Source: a bacterium (GTDB lineage Bacteria > RUG730 > JAAEPJ01). Taken from it: a DNA stretch of 64,000 nt. Both the position numbers and the translations under genes were made by a program. This document shows positions 29,260-38,211 of this stretch, piece by piece. The notes below the pieces were generated by a model. It ran no database searches. It was given only the letters and a program-made list of their open reading frames with translations, and had not been told where the DNA came from. The stretch covers positions 17,168 to 81,167 of the forward strand of contig JAAEPJ010000494.1 of assembly GCA_024222485.1 (NCBI GenBank), read 5' to 3'. The first letter of the stretch is position 1; every line of letters starts with the position of its first letter.

Positions 29260-30267
29260 GTGAGTTTTTTAGAAGATATAGTCGCTAAGGCTAAACAGGA
29301 AAGTAAAACAATTGTTTTACCGGAAGGGTTTGACTCAAGGATTCCTGAAGCAGCAGCGTTAGTTAGTAAGTCCTGTTGTGCTAAAATTGTTATTTTGGGT
29401 AAAAAAATAGATATTGAAAAAGTAGCGCCACAGATCGATGTTGCAAGCTTAGAGAATGTTATTTGTTTGGATTATTTAAATAGTCCTAATTTTAGTAAAT
29501 ATGTTCAGAAATTTTATGAGATGAGAAAAGCTAAAGGTATGACGATTGAAAAGGCAGAAGATATCTTGAAAAATCCTCTTTATTATGGGGCAATGATGGT
29601 GAAAGAAGGGGAAGTGGATGGTATGGTAGCTGGTGCTGCTAATTCTTCTGGAGATACCATTAAATGCAGTTTATTGACAGTTAAAATGGCTCCTGATGTT
29701 GAGCGGATGTCTACGTGTACTATTTTAGTCCTGCCGAATCAAAAGTTTGGGGAAAATGGTTTATTGATTTTTTCGGATACAGCTATGTATGAGATTCCTA
29801 ATCGTGAAGAAATGTGCCAGATTGCTCTTTCTTCCGCTAATTTTTTTGAGATGTTAACGGGGAGCAAGGCTAAAGTAGGTATGCTTTCATATTCAACTAA
29901 GGGATCAGCTAAAAGTGATAGTGTGACTAAGGTTATTGAGGCGACTGAGCTAGCTCAGCAAAAGAATCCTGAGCTGCTCATTGATGGTGAGCTGCAGTTT
30001 GACTCTGCTATTAGCCCTGCTGTAGCAAATTTGAAGGCTAAGTCTAGTGATCTTCATGGTGAAGCGAATGTCTTAATTTTTCCGGACCTAAACTCGGCTA
30101 ATATTGCTTGTAAAGTTGCGGAGAATTTAGTTCCCGCAGAACTTTATGGACCTGTTTCTCAAGGTTTAGCTAAACCGATTAATGATGTTTCAAGAGCAGC
30201 GAGTGCCAGTGATATTATGGGAATAATTGCCATTACAGTGATTCAGGCTCAAAACTTGAAAAGCTAA
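29260..30267 (+). CDS. pta: Phosphate acetyltransferase
   Basis: Swaps CoA for phosphate on acetyl-CoA, giving acetyl phosphate for a kinase. At 335 residues it is the short Pta without the DRTGG domain. Family segments include KTIVLPEGFDSRIPEAAA, DGMVAGAANSSGDTIK, GELQFDSAISPAVA and PVSQGLAKPINDVSRAAS, which favour Pta over phosphate butyryltransferase. It starts at GTG with GGAGGAG inside the end of the thiolase gene, so it is translationally coupled. Because butyrate kinase is the next gene, this enzyme may act on butyryl-CoA too (inference). Confidence 0.9.
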   Translation: MSFLEDIVAKAKQESKTIVLPEGFDSRIPEAAALVSKSCCAKIVILGKKIDIEKVAPQIDVASLENVICLDYLNSPNFSKYVQKFYEMRKAKGMTIEKAEDILKNPLYYGAMMVKEGEVDGMVAGAANSSGDTIKCSLLTVKMAPDVERMSTCTILVLPNQKFGENGLLIFSDTAMYEIPNREEMCQIALSSANFFEMLTGSKAKVGMLSYSTKGSAKSDSVTKVIEATELAQQKNPELLIDGELQFDSAISPAVANLKAKSSDLHGEANVLIFPDLNSANIACKVAENLVPAELYGPVSQGLAKPINDVSRAASASDIMGIIAITVIQAQNLKS

Positions 30268-30301
30268 GTTTTTTTATTCTAATTTATAGGAGGATGAAAT
30301 A

Positions 30302-31378
30302 TTGTCAGATAAAAATTTAATTTTAGTTATTAATCCGGGTTCCACATCGACCAAGATTGCCTTATTTGAGGATGATAAGAAAATAATGAGTGAAGATATT
30401 GATCATGATTCAAAAGAAATAAAGTCATTTGACACTATTTATGGTCAATATGAACTAAGATATCAAGAAATTACTAAGTTTTTAGCTAAAAATTCAGTTG
30501 ATCTTAAGAGCTTAAAGGCTGTTATTGGTCGAGGTGGCTATGTGAGACCTGTTCCTTCTGGCACATATAAGGTGAATGCTTTAATGTTAGAAGAGCTTAA
30601 AACGGCTAAAAACGGAGAGCATGCTAGCAATTTAGGAGCTATCCTAGCTTCTGCTTTTAGTGAAGAATATCAAATACCTGCTTTTATTACGGACCCAACA
30701 GTCGTAGATGAAATGAGTGAGGTTGCTAAAGTAAGTGGTTTGCCAGAATATAGAAGACGCAGTCAATGGCATCCTCTTAATCAAAAAGCTTGTGCTAGAC
30801 GAGCCGCAAAAGAGCTTGATATTCTTTATGAACAGTCCCGTATTATTGTCGCGCATATGGGGGGAGGGATCACTGTTGGTGTGCATGAAAATGGAAAAGG
30901 TGTTGATGTTAATGACGGTCTTTTAGGTGATGGTCCTTTTTCTTTGGATAGGCCCGGAGGATTACCAACTATTGCTGTGATGGATATGTGTTTTAAAGAG
31001 GGAGCAACTTATAAAACTGTCAAGCATAAACTTTTAGGCAATGCGGGATTATTTGCTCATTGCAATACGGTGGATGCTCGAGTGGTAGAAAAGGCTATTA
31101 ATAATGGTGATAAAGAACACGAAGTTGTTTTCCAAGCTTTAGCTTATAATATTGCTAAGGAAATTGGGAGTTGTGCTACAGTCTTGAAGGGAAAAGTTGA
31201 TGCGATTGTTTTGACTGGCGGTTTAGCTTATAATAAACTTTTGATGAGTTATTTAGTAGAAAGAGTTGATTTTTTAGGCAAGATTATTTTTTATCCGGGT
31301 GGTTATGAGATGGAAGCTATGGCGGAGGCGGTTACCAGAGTATTAAAGGGAGAAGAAGTAGCTAAAGATTATAATTAG
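30302..31378 (+). CDS. buk: Butyrate kinase
   Basis: Makes ATP from butyryl (or another acyl) phosphate, the substrate-level step of the cluster. The 358 residues belong to the ASKHA kinase fold: LVINPGSTSTKIALFED, GRGGYVRPVPSGTY, AHMGGGITVGVHENGK, DGPFSLDRPGGLPT and VLTGGLAYNKLL. The Buk type is favoured over AckA by the DRPGGLPT and HMGGGI wording. The start is a TTG at 30302 with GGAGG 9-10 nt upstream. Branched-chain-acid kinase activity is possible. Confidence 0.92.
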   Translation: MSDKNLILVINPGSTSTKIALFEDDKKIMSEDIDHDSKEIKSFDTIYGQYELRYQEITKFLAKNSVDLKSLKAVIGRGGYVRPVPSGTYKVNALMLEELKTAKNGEHASNLGAILASAFSEEYQIPAFITDPTVVDEMSEVAKVSGLPEYRRRSQWHPLNQKACARRAAKELDILYEQSRIIVAHMGGGITVGVHENGKGVDVNDGLLGDGPFSLDRPGGLPTIAVMDMCFKEGATYKTVKHKLLGNAGLFAHCNTVDARVVEKAINNGDKEHEVVFQALAYNIAKEIGSCATVLKGKVDAIVLTGGLAYNKLLMSYLVERVDFLGKIIFYPGGYEMEAMAEAVTRVLKGEEVAKDYN

Positions 31379-31395
31379 GAGGAGGACTAGGGAAA

Positions 31396-32322
31396 ATGTT
31401 AGAGATAAAAAAAATTGCTATTTTAGGAACGGGATTAATGGCCCATGCTATTGTACAAGAATTTGCTCAAAATGGTTATGAAGTGCATATGATTGGAAGA
31501 AGTGATGCTAGTAATAACAGGGCTCTAAAGAATATTGAAACTAATTTAACAAATTTAAAGGATAAAGGGCTTATTAATGAGGAAGATATTAAAGCAGCAT
31601 CTAATAATATCTATACACATCTTAGAATAGAAGAAATGCCTAATGATGTAGACCTAGTTATTGAGTCTGTTTTAGAAGATCTTGACCTTAAACGAGATTT
31701 ATTTAAAAAAATTGAAAGCCTTTGTTCGGAGAAGACTATTTTAGCAAGTAATACCTCCTCTTTTCCTCCTAGTCAAATAGCTAAAGATTTAAAAAATCCA
31801 GAAAGGTTTCTTAATACTCATTATTTTAACCCTGCTTATTTAGTTCCTTTAGTTGAGTTAGTAAAGACGGAAAAAACAGAAGATAAGTATATTGAGATAG
31901 TTTTTGATCTTTATACTAAAATTGGGAAAAATCCCGTAATACTTAAAAAAGAATTTCCTGGGTTTGTTGCAAATAGACTGCAAATAGCGATGTTGCGAGA
32001 AGCTTTGCATATTGTTCAGAGTGGTGTAGCTACTGCCCAAGATGTTGATACTGTCATTAAGTCTAGTATCGGGCGTAGATGGGCTGTTGCTGGTGTTTTT
32101 GAGGTTTGTGAACTGGCAGGACTCGATTTGTTTAGTAAAATTGCTAAAGAACTTTTGCCAACGATGGATTCCTCTACGGAGGTTTCTCCTTTAGCGATTG
32201 AGAAGGTTAAGGCAGGTGAGTTGGGCGCTAAGACTGGTAAAGGGTTTTATGAATGGACCCCAGAGAGTATTGTTGCTTTGAAGAAAAAAATAGCAGACCA
32301 TCTAATCGCTATGAATTCATAG
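31396..32322 (+). CDS. hbd: 3-hydroxybutyryl-CoA dehydrogenase (short form)
   Basis: Reduces acetoacetyl-CoA to 3-hydroxybutyryl-CoA (or the reverse). The 308 residues show a Rossmann site (IAILGTGLMAHAIVQEFAQ), ILASNTSSFPPSQIA, THYFNPAYLVPLVELV with the catalytic His and GFVANRLQIAMLREA, and end with GAKTGKGFYEW. The nucleotide loop GTGLMA differs slightly from the usual GAGTMG. A strong RBS (GGAGGAGG) precedes the ATG. It is the last gene of the operon, and a palindromic terminator overlaps its stop. Confidence 0.92.
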   Translation: MLEIKKIAILGTGLMAHAIVQEFAQNGYEVHMIGRSDASNNRALKNIETNLTNLKDKGLINEEDIKAASNNIYTHLRIEEMPNDVDLVIESVLEDLDLKRDLFKKIESLCSEKTILASNTSSFPPSQIAKDLKNPERFLNTHYFNPAYLVPLVELVKTEKTEDKYIEIVFDLYTKIGKNPVILKKEFPGFVANRLQIAMLREALHIVQSGVATAQDVDTVIKSSIGRRWAVAGVFEVCELAGLDLFSKIAKELLPTMDSSTEVSPLAIEKVKAGELGAKTGKGFYEWTPESIVALKKKIADHLIAMNS

Positions 32323-32331
32323 CGATTAGAT
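32300..32331 (+). terminator. Perfect 32-bp palindrome at the operon end
   Basis: The left arm ATCTAATCGCTATGAA is followed directly by its exact reverse complement, forming a perfect inverted repeat. The stop codon of the preceding dehydrogenase lies inside it. The following TTATACT is only mildly T-rich. It probably terminates transcription or protects the 3' end. Confidence 0.75.
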
Positions 32332-32474
32332 TTATACTAATAATATCTAAAAGCCTTAAATATTTTTAGTTTTTTTTAAAAGAATTTGAATTTTAACTTG
32401 ATTTTGGATTTTTTTTTGTTATTACTTATCTAAAGAGGTGAGAATTTATTGAATAAGATATTGGAGTTAGAGAT

Positions 32475-34427
32475 ATGGAAAAAGAATTAGAAAGTTTACT
32501 GAAAGAAGATAGAGTCTTCTCTCCAAGTGCTGAATTTAAAAAACAGGCAGCCGTTAAAAGCCGTGAAGAGTATGAAGCTTTATATAAAGAAAGCATCAAT
32601 AATCCTGAGGGGTTTTGGGGAAAAGTAGCAAAAGAATTGCACTGGTTTAAAGAGTGGAAAAATGTTTTGAATGAAGATGAGCCACCTGCTTATAAGTGGT
32701 TCGAAGAAGGCAAAACAAATATCGCTTATAATTGTGTGGATCGATATATTGATACGCCAAAGCGGAATAAAGCAGCCATTATTTGGGAAGGTGAACCTGG
32801 AGATTCTCGTGTTTTAACTTATTGGGATTTATATCGAGAAATTAATAAGTGTGCGAATGTTTTAAGAAATATGGGAGTCAAAAAAGGAGATAGAGTTATT
32901 ATCTATTTACCAATGATTCCTGAGCTGGCGATTAGTCTTTTAGCTTGTGCGAAGATAGGGGCTATTCATTCGGTCGTGTTTGCTGGATTTTCTGCACAAT
33001 CTATTAAGGATCGGATCATGGATTGCGGTGCAACATTTGTCATTACGGCCGATCATGGTTGGCGTAGAGGTAAGTTGTTAAACCTTAAAGATATTGTTGA
33101 TGAAGCTGTTACTGATTGTGTAAATATTAAAAATATGCTTGTGATAAAACGCTCTGAACATGAAAAAACTAGTTGTCATATGCAGAAAGGTAGAGATTAT
33201 TGGTATGCTGATTTGATGAATGATGCGGCAGTGACTGCAGAAACGGAAGAGATGGATAGTGAAGATATGTTGTTTTTACTGTATACCAGTGGGACAACAG
33301 GTAAACCAAAAGGGATTGTGCACACGACTGGCGGTTATATGGTTTATGCTTATCTGACAGCGAAATATATATTTGATTTAAAAGAGACAGATGTCTATTG
33401 GTGTACGGCTGATATCGGTTGGATCACAGGTCATTCCTATGTAGTATATGGCCCTTTGTTAAATGGGGCTACCTGTTTGATGTATGAGGGGGCACCTGAT
33501 TATCCTGATAAAGCACGCATGTGGGAGATCATTGAAAAATATGGAGTAAGTATTTTTTATACGGCACCTACGGCTATTCGTGCTTTCATGAAATGGGGAG
33601 ATGATTGGGTTAAAAAACATGACATATCTTCTTTAAGGTTATTAGGCACTGTGGGTGAATCTATTAACCCTGAGGCTTGGATGTGGTATCACCGGGTTAT
33701 TGGGAATGAAAAATGTCCTATTGTGGATACTTGGTGGCAAACAGAAACAGGTGGAATTATGATAACGTCACTTCCTGGTGCGGTGGAGACAAAACCGGGT
33801 TGTGCAACACTGCCATTTTTGGGGATAGAGGCAGGTATTTTAGATGCGAATGGTCAGGAAGCTGATACGGGGTTTTTAGCAGTTAAGAGTCCTTGGCCAG
33901 GAATGTTGCGTGGGATTTATGGTGACGATGAACGCTTTAGGGCAACCTATTGGTCGAAGTGGGAGAATACTTACTTTCCGGGTGACGGTGCACATAAAGA
34001 TAAGGATGGTTATTTTTGGCTACTTGGTAGAGTAGATGATGTTATTAATGTTTCTGGACATAGGCTGGGAACATCTGAGCTTGAGAGTATCTTTGTTGCG
34101 GATAGTGTTGTAGCTGAAGCTGCAGTTATCGGGATTAAACATGAAATTAAGGGACAGGCAGTTGTTGCATTTATTAGTTTGAAAGAAGGAATAAATGGCG
34201 ATAAGACTTTGGAAGGGAATCTGAAAAAGTTAATTTCTGAAAAAGTTGGGAAGTTTGCCATGCCTGAGCGGATTATTTTTTCTGGAGAATTACCGAAAAC
34301 AAGATCAGGAAAAATTATGAGAAGATTATTGCGAGATATTGCAGAGGGGAGATCAATGGGGAATATTACGACACTAGCGGATAGTCAAGTTGTTGAGTCA
34401 TTAAAAGAAAAGTATGAAGAAGATTAA
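32475..34427 (+). CDS. acs: Acetyl-CoA synthetase (AMP-forming)
   Basis: Activates acetate to acetyl-CoA with ATP, releasing AMP. The 650 residues cover the whole family: the N-terminal ACAS segment (YEALYKESINNPEGFWGKVA), P-loop LLYTSGTTGKPKGIVHTTGG, DTWWQTETGG, the adenylation-hinge region GRVDDVINVSGHRLGT, and the C-terminal acylation motif PKTRSGKIMRRLLR. GGAG lies about 10 nt upstream of the ATG. It is separated from the hbd operon by 150 nt, including a terminator, so it is probably a separate transcript. Confidence 0.97.
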   Translation: MEKELESLLKEDRVFSPSAEFKKQAAVKSREEYEALYKESINNPEGFWGKVAKELHWFKEWKNVLNEDEPPAYKWFEEGKTNIAYNCVDRYIDTPKRNKAAIIWEGEPGDSRVLTYWDLYREINKCANVLRNMGVKKGDRVIIYLPMIPELAISLLACAKIGAIHSVVFAGFSAQSIKDRIMDCGATFVITADHGWRRGKLLNLKDIVDEAVTDCVNIKNMLVIKRSEHEKTSCHMQKGRDYWYADLMNDAAVTAETEEMDSEDMLFLLYTSGTTGKPKGIVHTTGGYMVYAYLTAKYIFDLKETDVYWCTADIGWITGHSYVVYGPLLNGATCLMYEGAPDYPDKARMWEIIEKYGVSIFYTAPTAIRAFMKWGDDWVKKHDISSLRLLGTVGESINPEAWMWYHRVIGNEKCPIVDTWWQTETGGIMITSLPGAVETKPGCATLPFLGIEAGILDANGQEADTGFLAVKSPWPGMLRGIYGDDERFRATYWSKWENTYFPGDGAHKDKDGYFWLLGRVDDVINVSGHRLGTSELESIFVADSVVAEAAVIGIKHEIKGQAVVAFISLKEGINGDKTLEGNLKKLISEKVGKFAMPERIIFSGELPKTRSGKIMRRLLRDIAEGRSMGNITTLADSQVVESLKEKYEED

Positions 34428-34536
34428 GATATTTTAAAAAAATAGAAAAAAAGTTTTTGTTTTTTTAGTTAACCGTTTTAAGTAAAGAGTATTTTATACT
34501 TTGTAATGCTTGAAATTTTTATATAAGGAGTAGAAA

Positions 34537-35277
34537 ATGAATAAAAAAGAAGTTTTAGAAATACAGTCTATGCCGGCTGCTAGTGCCAGTTATGGTAAGC
34601 CACCCTACAGATTTATTGATCGTGAGTATTTTATTGTCAGTTATCAAGGAGACCCAGAGTTAATTAAACAGGCTGTTCCTGAACCATTAGTACCTGACGG
34701 CTCAAATACTGTCCTTTATGAATGGATAAAAATGCCAGATTCATCAGGTCTTGGTAGCTACGAAGAGAGTGGCGTGGTGATTCCCTGTACTTATGAAGGA
34801 GAAGCTGTAAACTTTGTGGCACAGATGTACTTAGATAATGGACCTGCTATCTTAGCTGGGCGAGAGATTTGGGGGTTTCCTAAAAAGTGGGCAAGACCTT
34901 CTATGCGCATAGAAGAAACAGAAACTTTGACAGGGACGCTTGATTACAATAATATTCAAGTTGCTTTAGGAACCATGCCTTTTAAATATGAAACGCTAGA
35001 TCATGGGGATATGGTAAAGGCTGCGACGAAAACAAATGTTAACCTTAAACTTATTCCAGATGTTGATGGCACGCCTAAGGTTGCACAGTTGGTTGCATAT
35101 AATCTTTCTGATGTAACGATTAAAGGCGCTTGGACAGGACCAGCACAGCTTCATTTGATTCCACATATCAATGCTCCTGTTGCAGCTATTCCCGTACAGA
35201 AGATTAACAGAGGTATTCATTTTAATGCAGATATAACTTTGCCATATGGGAGAGTTCTTTTTGATTATTTAGGGTAA
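34537..35277 (+). CDS. adc: Acetoacetate decarboxylase
   Basis: Decarboxylates acetoacetate to acetone and CO2 through a Schiff-base lysine. The 246 residues match Adc: PPYRFIDREYFIVSYQGDPE, then EAVNFVAQMYLDNGPAILAG and REIWGFPKKWARP, which carries the paired lysines of the active site, and LPYGRVLFDYLG at the C-terminus. It has a good RBS (AAGGAG, about 9 nt upstream). It stands alone after acs. With the upstream thiolase it could form an acetone branch, but no CoA transferase is present here. Confidence 0.93.
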   Translation: MNKKEVLEIQSMPAASASYGKPPYRFIDREYFIVSYQGDPELIKQAVPEPLVPDGSNTVLYEWIKMPDSSGLGSYEESGVVIPCTYEGEAVNFVAQMYLDNGPAILAGREIWGFPKKWARPSMRIEETETLTGTLDYNNIQVALGTMPFKYETLDHGDMVKAATKTNVNLKLIPDVDGTPKVAQLVAYNLSDVTIKGAWTGPAQLHLIPHINAPVAAIPVQKINRGIHFNADITLPYGRVLFDYLG

Positions 35278-35348
35278 TTTATAATTTTTGAGCTTTGTAA
35301 ATTTTTATTTTTGTGCTATGGTTATCTTTTTGTTTGAGCAAGATTAGC

Positions 35349-35377
35349 TTGACAATAAAAAAGCAAAGTGGTATTTT
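35349..35377 (+). promoter_or_regulatory. Promoter for rplM-rpsI
   Basis: TTGACA at 35349-35354, a 17-nt spacer, and TATTTT at 35372-35377. It gives a 5' leader of about 105 nt. A small hairpin (TGACA ... TGTCA) lies near 35443-35461 and could be part of a ribosomal-protein leader, although I cannot match it to a known L13 leader. Confidence 0.65.
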
Positions 35378-35489
35378 ATGTTGATATTTTTGATAAGCCT
35401 CGGAACTTATGTAAAAATTGTAGAAAGTTGAGTGTTTTTTTGACATGCTTTGGCTTGTCAGATCAAGAAAATTTTAAAAGGTGAATTTA

Positions 35490-35933
35490 ATGAGAAAGAC
35501 ATATTTTACAAAAGAGACAGATGCTGTTAAAGATTGGTATGTTATTGATGCAACAGACATGGTGCTTGGAAGGTTAGCGACTAGAGTTGCGAATGTTTTA
35601 AGAGGTAAGCATAAACCAATGTTTACGCCAAATGTTGATACAGGTGATAATATTATTATTATAAATGCGGAAAAAATTAAGCTTACAGGTAATAAGTTGA
35701 CTCAAAAATTGGCATTTAGGCATACAGGTTTTCCTGGTGGTGCGAAATTTGTGCGTTATGATAAATTAATGGCAGAAACTCCTGAGCGTTCAATTATATT
35801 TGCAGTCAGGGGGATGTTACCTAAGAATAAGCTTAGAGATAGATTTATGAAAAAACTACATGTTTATAAAGGCATAGAGCATCCACATGAGGCACAAAGA
35901 CCAAAGTCGTTAGATGTTATGGGAATGAAATAA
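35490..35933 (+). CDS. rplM: Ribosomal protein L13
   Basis: A large-subunit protein. The 147 residues include DWYVIDATDMVLGRLATRVA, LRGKHKPMFTPNVDTGD, NAEKIKLTGNKL and RGMLPKNKLR, all standard for L13. The ATG at 35490 fits the usual N-terminus (MRKTYFTKE) and has AAGGTG upstream; an in-frame GTG at 35481 is less likely. It is followed by rpsI after 14 nt, the conserved pair. Confidence 0.97.
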   Translation: MRKTYFTKETDAVKDWYVIDATDMVLGRLATRVANVLRGKHKPMFTPNVDTGDNIIIINAEKIKLTGNKLTQKLAFRHTGFPGGAKFVRYDKLMAETPERSIIFAVRGMLPKNKLRDRFMKKLHVYKGIEHPHEAQRPKSLDVMGMK

Positions 35934-35947
35934 GGAGAGCTTAAAAA

Positions 35948-36337
35948 ATGAGTCAAGTATGGGGATTAGGAAGGCGTAAATCATCAGTTGCAAGAGTTTT
36001 TCTTGTTCCGGGTAAGGGACAAATTCTAATTAATAAAAAATTGGGTGAAGATTATTTTGGTGGGATTCATAGGCTAGTGGAAGATTTAAAATCACCTTTT
36101 GAAATAACTAAAACACTCGGAAAGTATGATATTAAAGTTACTGTTAAAGGTGGCGGAACAACAGGTCAGGCAGGTGCGATTAGGTTAGGGGTTGCAAGAG
36201 CTTTGGCTAAGATAGATGAGGCTAATCAGAAAATTTTAAGAAAAGCAGGGTTTTTAACGAGAGATTCTCGTATGGTTGAGAGAAAAAAGCCGGGAAAACC
36301 AAAAGCAAGAAAAAGTTTCCAATTTTCCAAAAGATAA
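35948..36337 (+). CDS. rpsI: Ribosomal protein S9
   Basis: A small-subunit protein. The 129 residues start [19 protein letters not shown] and end with the basic tail [10 protein letters not shown], whose Lys-Arg end contacts P-site tRNA. The [18 protein letters not shown] motif is conserved. It is co-transcribed with rplM (AAGGAG upstream). Confidence 0.97.
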   Translation: MSQVWGLGRRKSSVARVFLVPGKGQILINKKLGEDYFGGIHRLVEDLKSPFEITKTLGKYDIKVTVKGGGTTGQAGAIRLGVARALAKIDEANQKILRKAGFLTRDSRMVERKKPGKPKARKSFQFSKR

Positions 36338-36368
36338 GAGTAATTTGTTTTTTAAGGATATATATTAT

Positions 36369-36697
36369 ATGCGTAAAATTATAGCGAGTATTTTATTTTT
36401 TGGTTGTGCAACTAGGGTGGGTGACTTTACTGTAATGTCTACTGTATGAATATTAAGAGTAATATTCATACAGTAGAAAATAAAAGGGTCATTGGTAAAG
36501 ATACTGCTCATATAATTTTTTTCATACCAACGAAAAGAGCACCTAATTTAAAGGAAGCGATTGATAATGCAATTGAAAAAAAATCAGGAGTCGTTGGACT
36601 TGCAGATGTGACCTTGAAAAGAGGTTTTTGGTATATTCCAGGTCTTTATGGGAAAGATTACTATGTAGTAGAAGGTAATCCTATTATTGAGAAATAA
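36369..36697 (+). pseudogene. TRL-like lipoprotein gene split by a frameshift
   Basis: The first frame (ATG 36369 to TGA 36447-36449, 26 residues) has a lipoprotein signal (FFGCATRVGDFT with a lipobox Cys). The second frame (ATG 36446 to 36697, 83 residues) supplies the rest: NAIEKKSGVVGLADVTLK, then RGFWYIPGLYGKDYYVVEG. These match small TRL-type lipoproteins, which run through GDFT..ST into a KG..A stretch in one frame. The two parts overlap by ATGA, so translational coupling is possible, but loss of one base is more likely. The join lies exactly in a perfect 17-bp hairpin. It follows rpsI by 31 nt. Confidence 0.6.
36439..36476 (+). repeat. Perfect 17-bp inverted repeat inside the TRL-like gene
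   Basis: CTACTGTATGAATATTA (36439-36455), loop AGAG, and its exact reverse complement (36460-36476). No T-tract follows. It covers the ATGA overlap between the two reading frames, so it would hide the second start codon in the mRNA, or it may mark the lesion that caused the frameshift. Confidence 0.9.
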
Positions 36698-36715
36698 TAT
36701 TTTTGATTTTAAATT

Positions 36716-36753
36716 TAAGAAAGCGGCAATTTGTAAAGATTGCCGCTTTCTTA
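36716..36753 (+). terminator. Intrinsic terminator-like hairpin after the ribosomal operon
   Basis: TAAGAAAGCGGCAAT pairs perfectly with ATTGCCGCTTTCTTA across an 8-nt loop (15-bp stem). The T-run within the right arm and the following GGGTTTT are short. It lies 19 nt after the TRL-like gene. Confidence 0.75.
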
Positions 36754-36897
36754 GGGTTTTGGGGAGCAGGTTAAGTTTGTAAATTTTTTACTATATTTTG
36801 TTTTCTATCGAGAGAGATCTTTATGAAAAAATAAGGAGTAAATTCTTGGATATAGCAGGTTCTATAATAGCAGGCGCCTATATAAGGAGGATAAATA

Positions 36898-38091
36898 ATG
36901 TTATCTAGATTATCTAAAAGATCAGCATCTATTGAAGCATCTGTTACCTTGACGATTTCAAGTACAGCTAAGGCATTAAAAGCAGAAGGTCATCCTGTTA
37001 TTTCTTTTGGTGCAGGTGAGCCGGACTTTGATACTCCTGAGTATATTAAGTTTGCTGCTAAACGAGCGATTGATGATGGGTTTACTAAGTATACGCCATC
37101 TGCAGGAATCATTGAGCTTAAAAATGCTATCTGTGAAAAATTGAAAGTTGATAATAGTTTAGACTATAACCCATCGCAAATTGTTGTTTCTAATGGTGCT
37201 AAGCATAGTCTTTACAATGCAATTTTTGCAATATGTGATGAAGGGGATGAAGTTATTGTTTTTTCTCCTTATTGGGTGACTTATATCGAGCAGATTAAAC
37301 TTGCGGGTGCTGTCCCTGTGGTTGTGGAAACTAAGGGAGCGGATAACTTTAGAATTGATTTTGCTAAACTATTTGAAAAGATCACAGCAAAGACCAAGGC
37401 TATTATTATTAATTCACCGAGTAATCCTACCGGTGTAGTTTATTCTGAAGAAGAACTAAAGAAGCTAGCAGATATTGCAATAGCAAAAGATTTTTATATT
37501 ATTTCTGATGAAATTTATGAAAAGATTATTTATGATGCCAAACATTTTTCGATCGCTATTTTTAGTGATGAAATTAAAGATAGGACAATTGTTATTAATG
37601 GTGTAAGTAAAGCCTATTCTATGACTGGGTGGCGGATTGGTTACTTGGCAGCGCCACAGGATATTGCGAGTGCTATTAATAATGTTCAGAGTCATATGAC
37701 ATCTAATGCTGGCTCAGTTTCTCAGAAAGCTTCTTTAGCAGCAATAAGTGAGGAATATCTTTTTGAGGAAAATAATATTAAGTTTCAAGAAAGGCGTGAT
37801 TATATGGTTGAAAAACTTAATTCATTAACAGGGCTTGAATGTCCTACCCCTCAGGGTGCATTTTATGTTTTTCCTGATATTTCTAAGTATTTAGGCAAAA
37901 CGGTTGATGGGGAGAAGATTAATAATACTGTTGATTTTTGCAGGTTGTTGTTGGAAAAAGAAAAAATAGCTGTTATCCCTGGGGATGCGTTTGGAGATGT
38001 AAGCTGTATTCGATTTTCCTATGCAACAGCTATGTCAGATATTAAAGAAGGGTTGGACAGGTTTGAGCAGTTTTTAAAGACTATAAATTAA
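36898..38091 (+). CDS. aspC: Class I aminotransferase (aspartate aminotransferase type)
   Basis: A PLP enzyme moving the amino group between aspartate and 2-oxoglutarate. The 397 residues carry the I-beta AspAT signature: VISFGAGEPDFDTPEYIK, FTKYTPSAGIIELK, NSPSNPTGVVYS, YIISDEIYEKIIYD, the PLP-lysine motif GVSKAYSMTGWRIGYLAAP, and the C-terminal Arg in IRFSYAT. The RBS AAGGAGG lies 7-8 nt upstream. Broad specificity (prephenate or branched substrates) is possible. It sits directly before the homocitrate/Re-citrate synthase-like gene. Confidence 0.92.
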   Translation: MLSRLSKRSASIEASVTLTISSTAKALKAEGHPVISFGAGEPDFDTPEYIKFAAKRAIDDGFTKYTPSAGIIELKNAICEKLKVDNSLDYNPSQIVVSNGAKHSLYNAIFAICDEGDEVIVFSPYWVTYIEQIKLAGAVPVVVETKGADNFRIDFAKLFEKITAKTKAIIINSPSNPTGVVYSEEELKKLADIAIAKDFYIISDEIYEKIIYDAKHFSIAIFSDEIKDRTIVINGVSKAYSMTGWRIGYLAAPQDIASAINNVQSHMTSNAGSVSQKASLAAISEEYLFEENNIKFQERRDYMVEKLNSLTGLECPTPQGAFYVFPDISKYLGKTVDGEKINNTVDFCRLLLEKEKIAVIPGDAFGDVSCIRFSYATAMSDIKEGLDRFEQFLKTIN

Positions 38092-38211
38092 TTATAGTTA
38101 TAATAGTTGATATATTTGTATATTTTTTTTGTGAGATAATATATAAAATGAAAAGGACTATTCATTATATTGAATAAGAGTTTAAGGAAAAACTTAAAAT
38201 GGAGGGTAATT

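Noticed and set aside
29260-30267. Calling the acyltransferase Ptb because butyrate kinase follows
   Set aside because: The C-terminal PVSQGLAKPINDVSRA segment and overall length match Pta, not Ptb.
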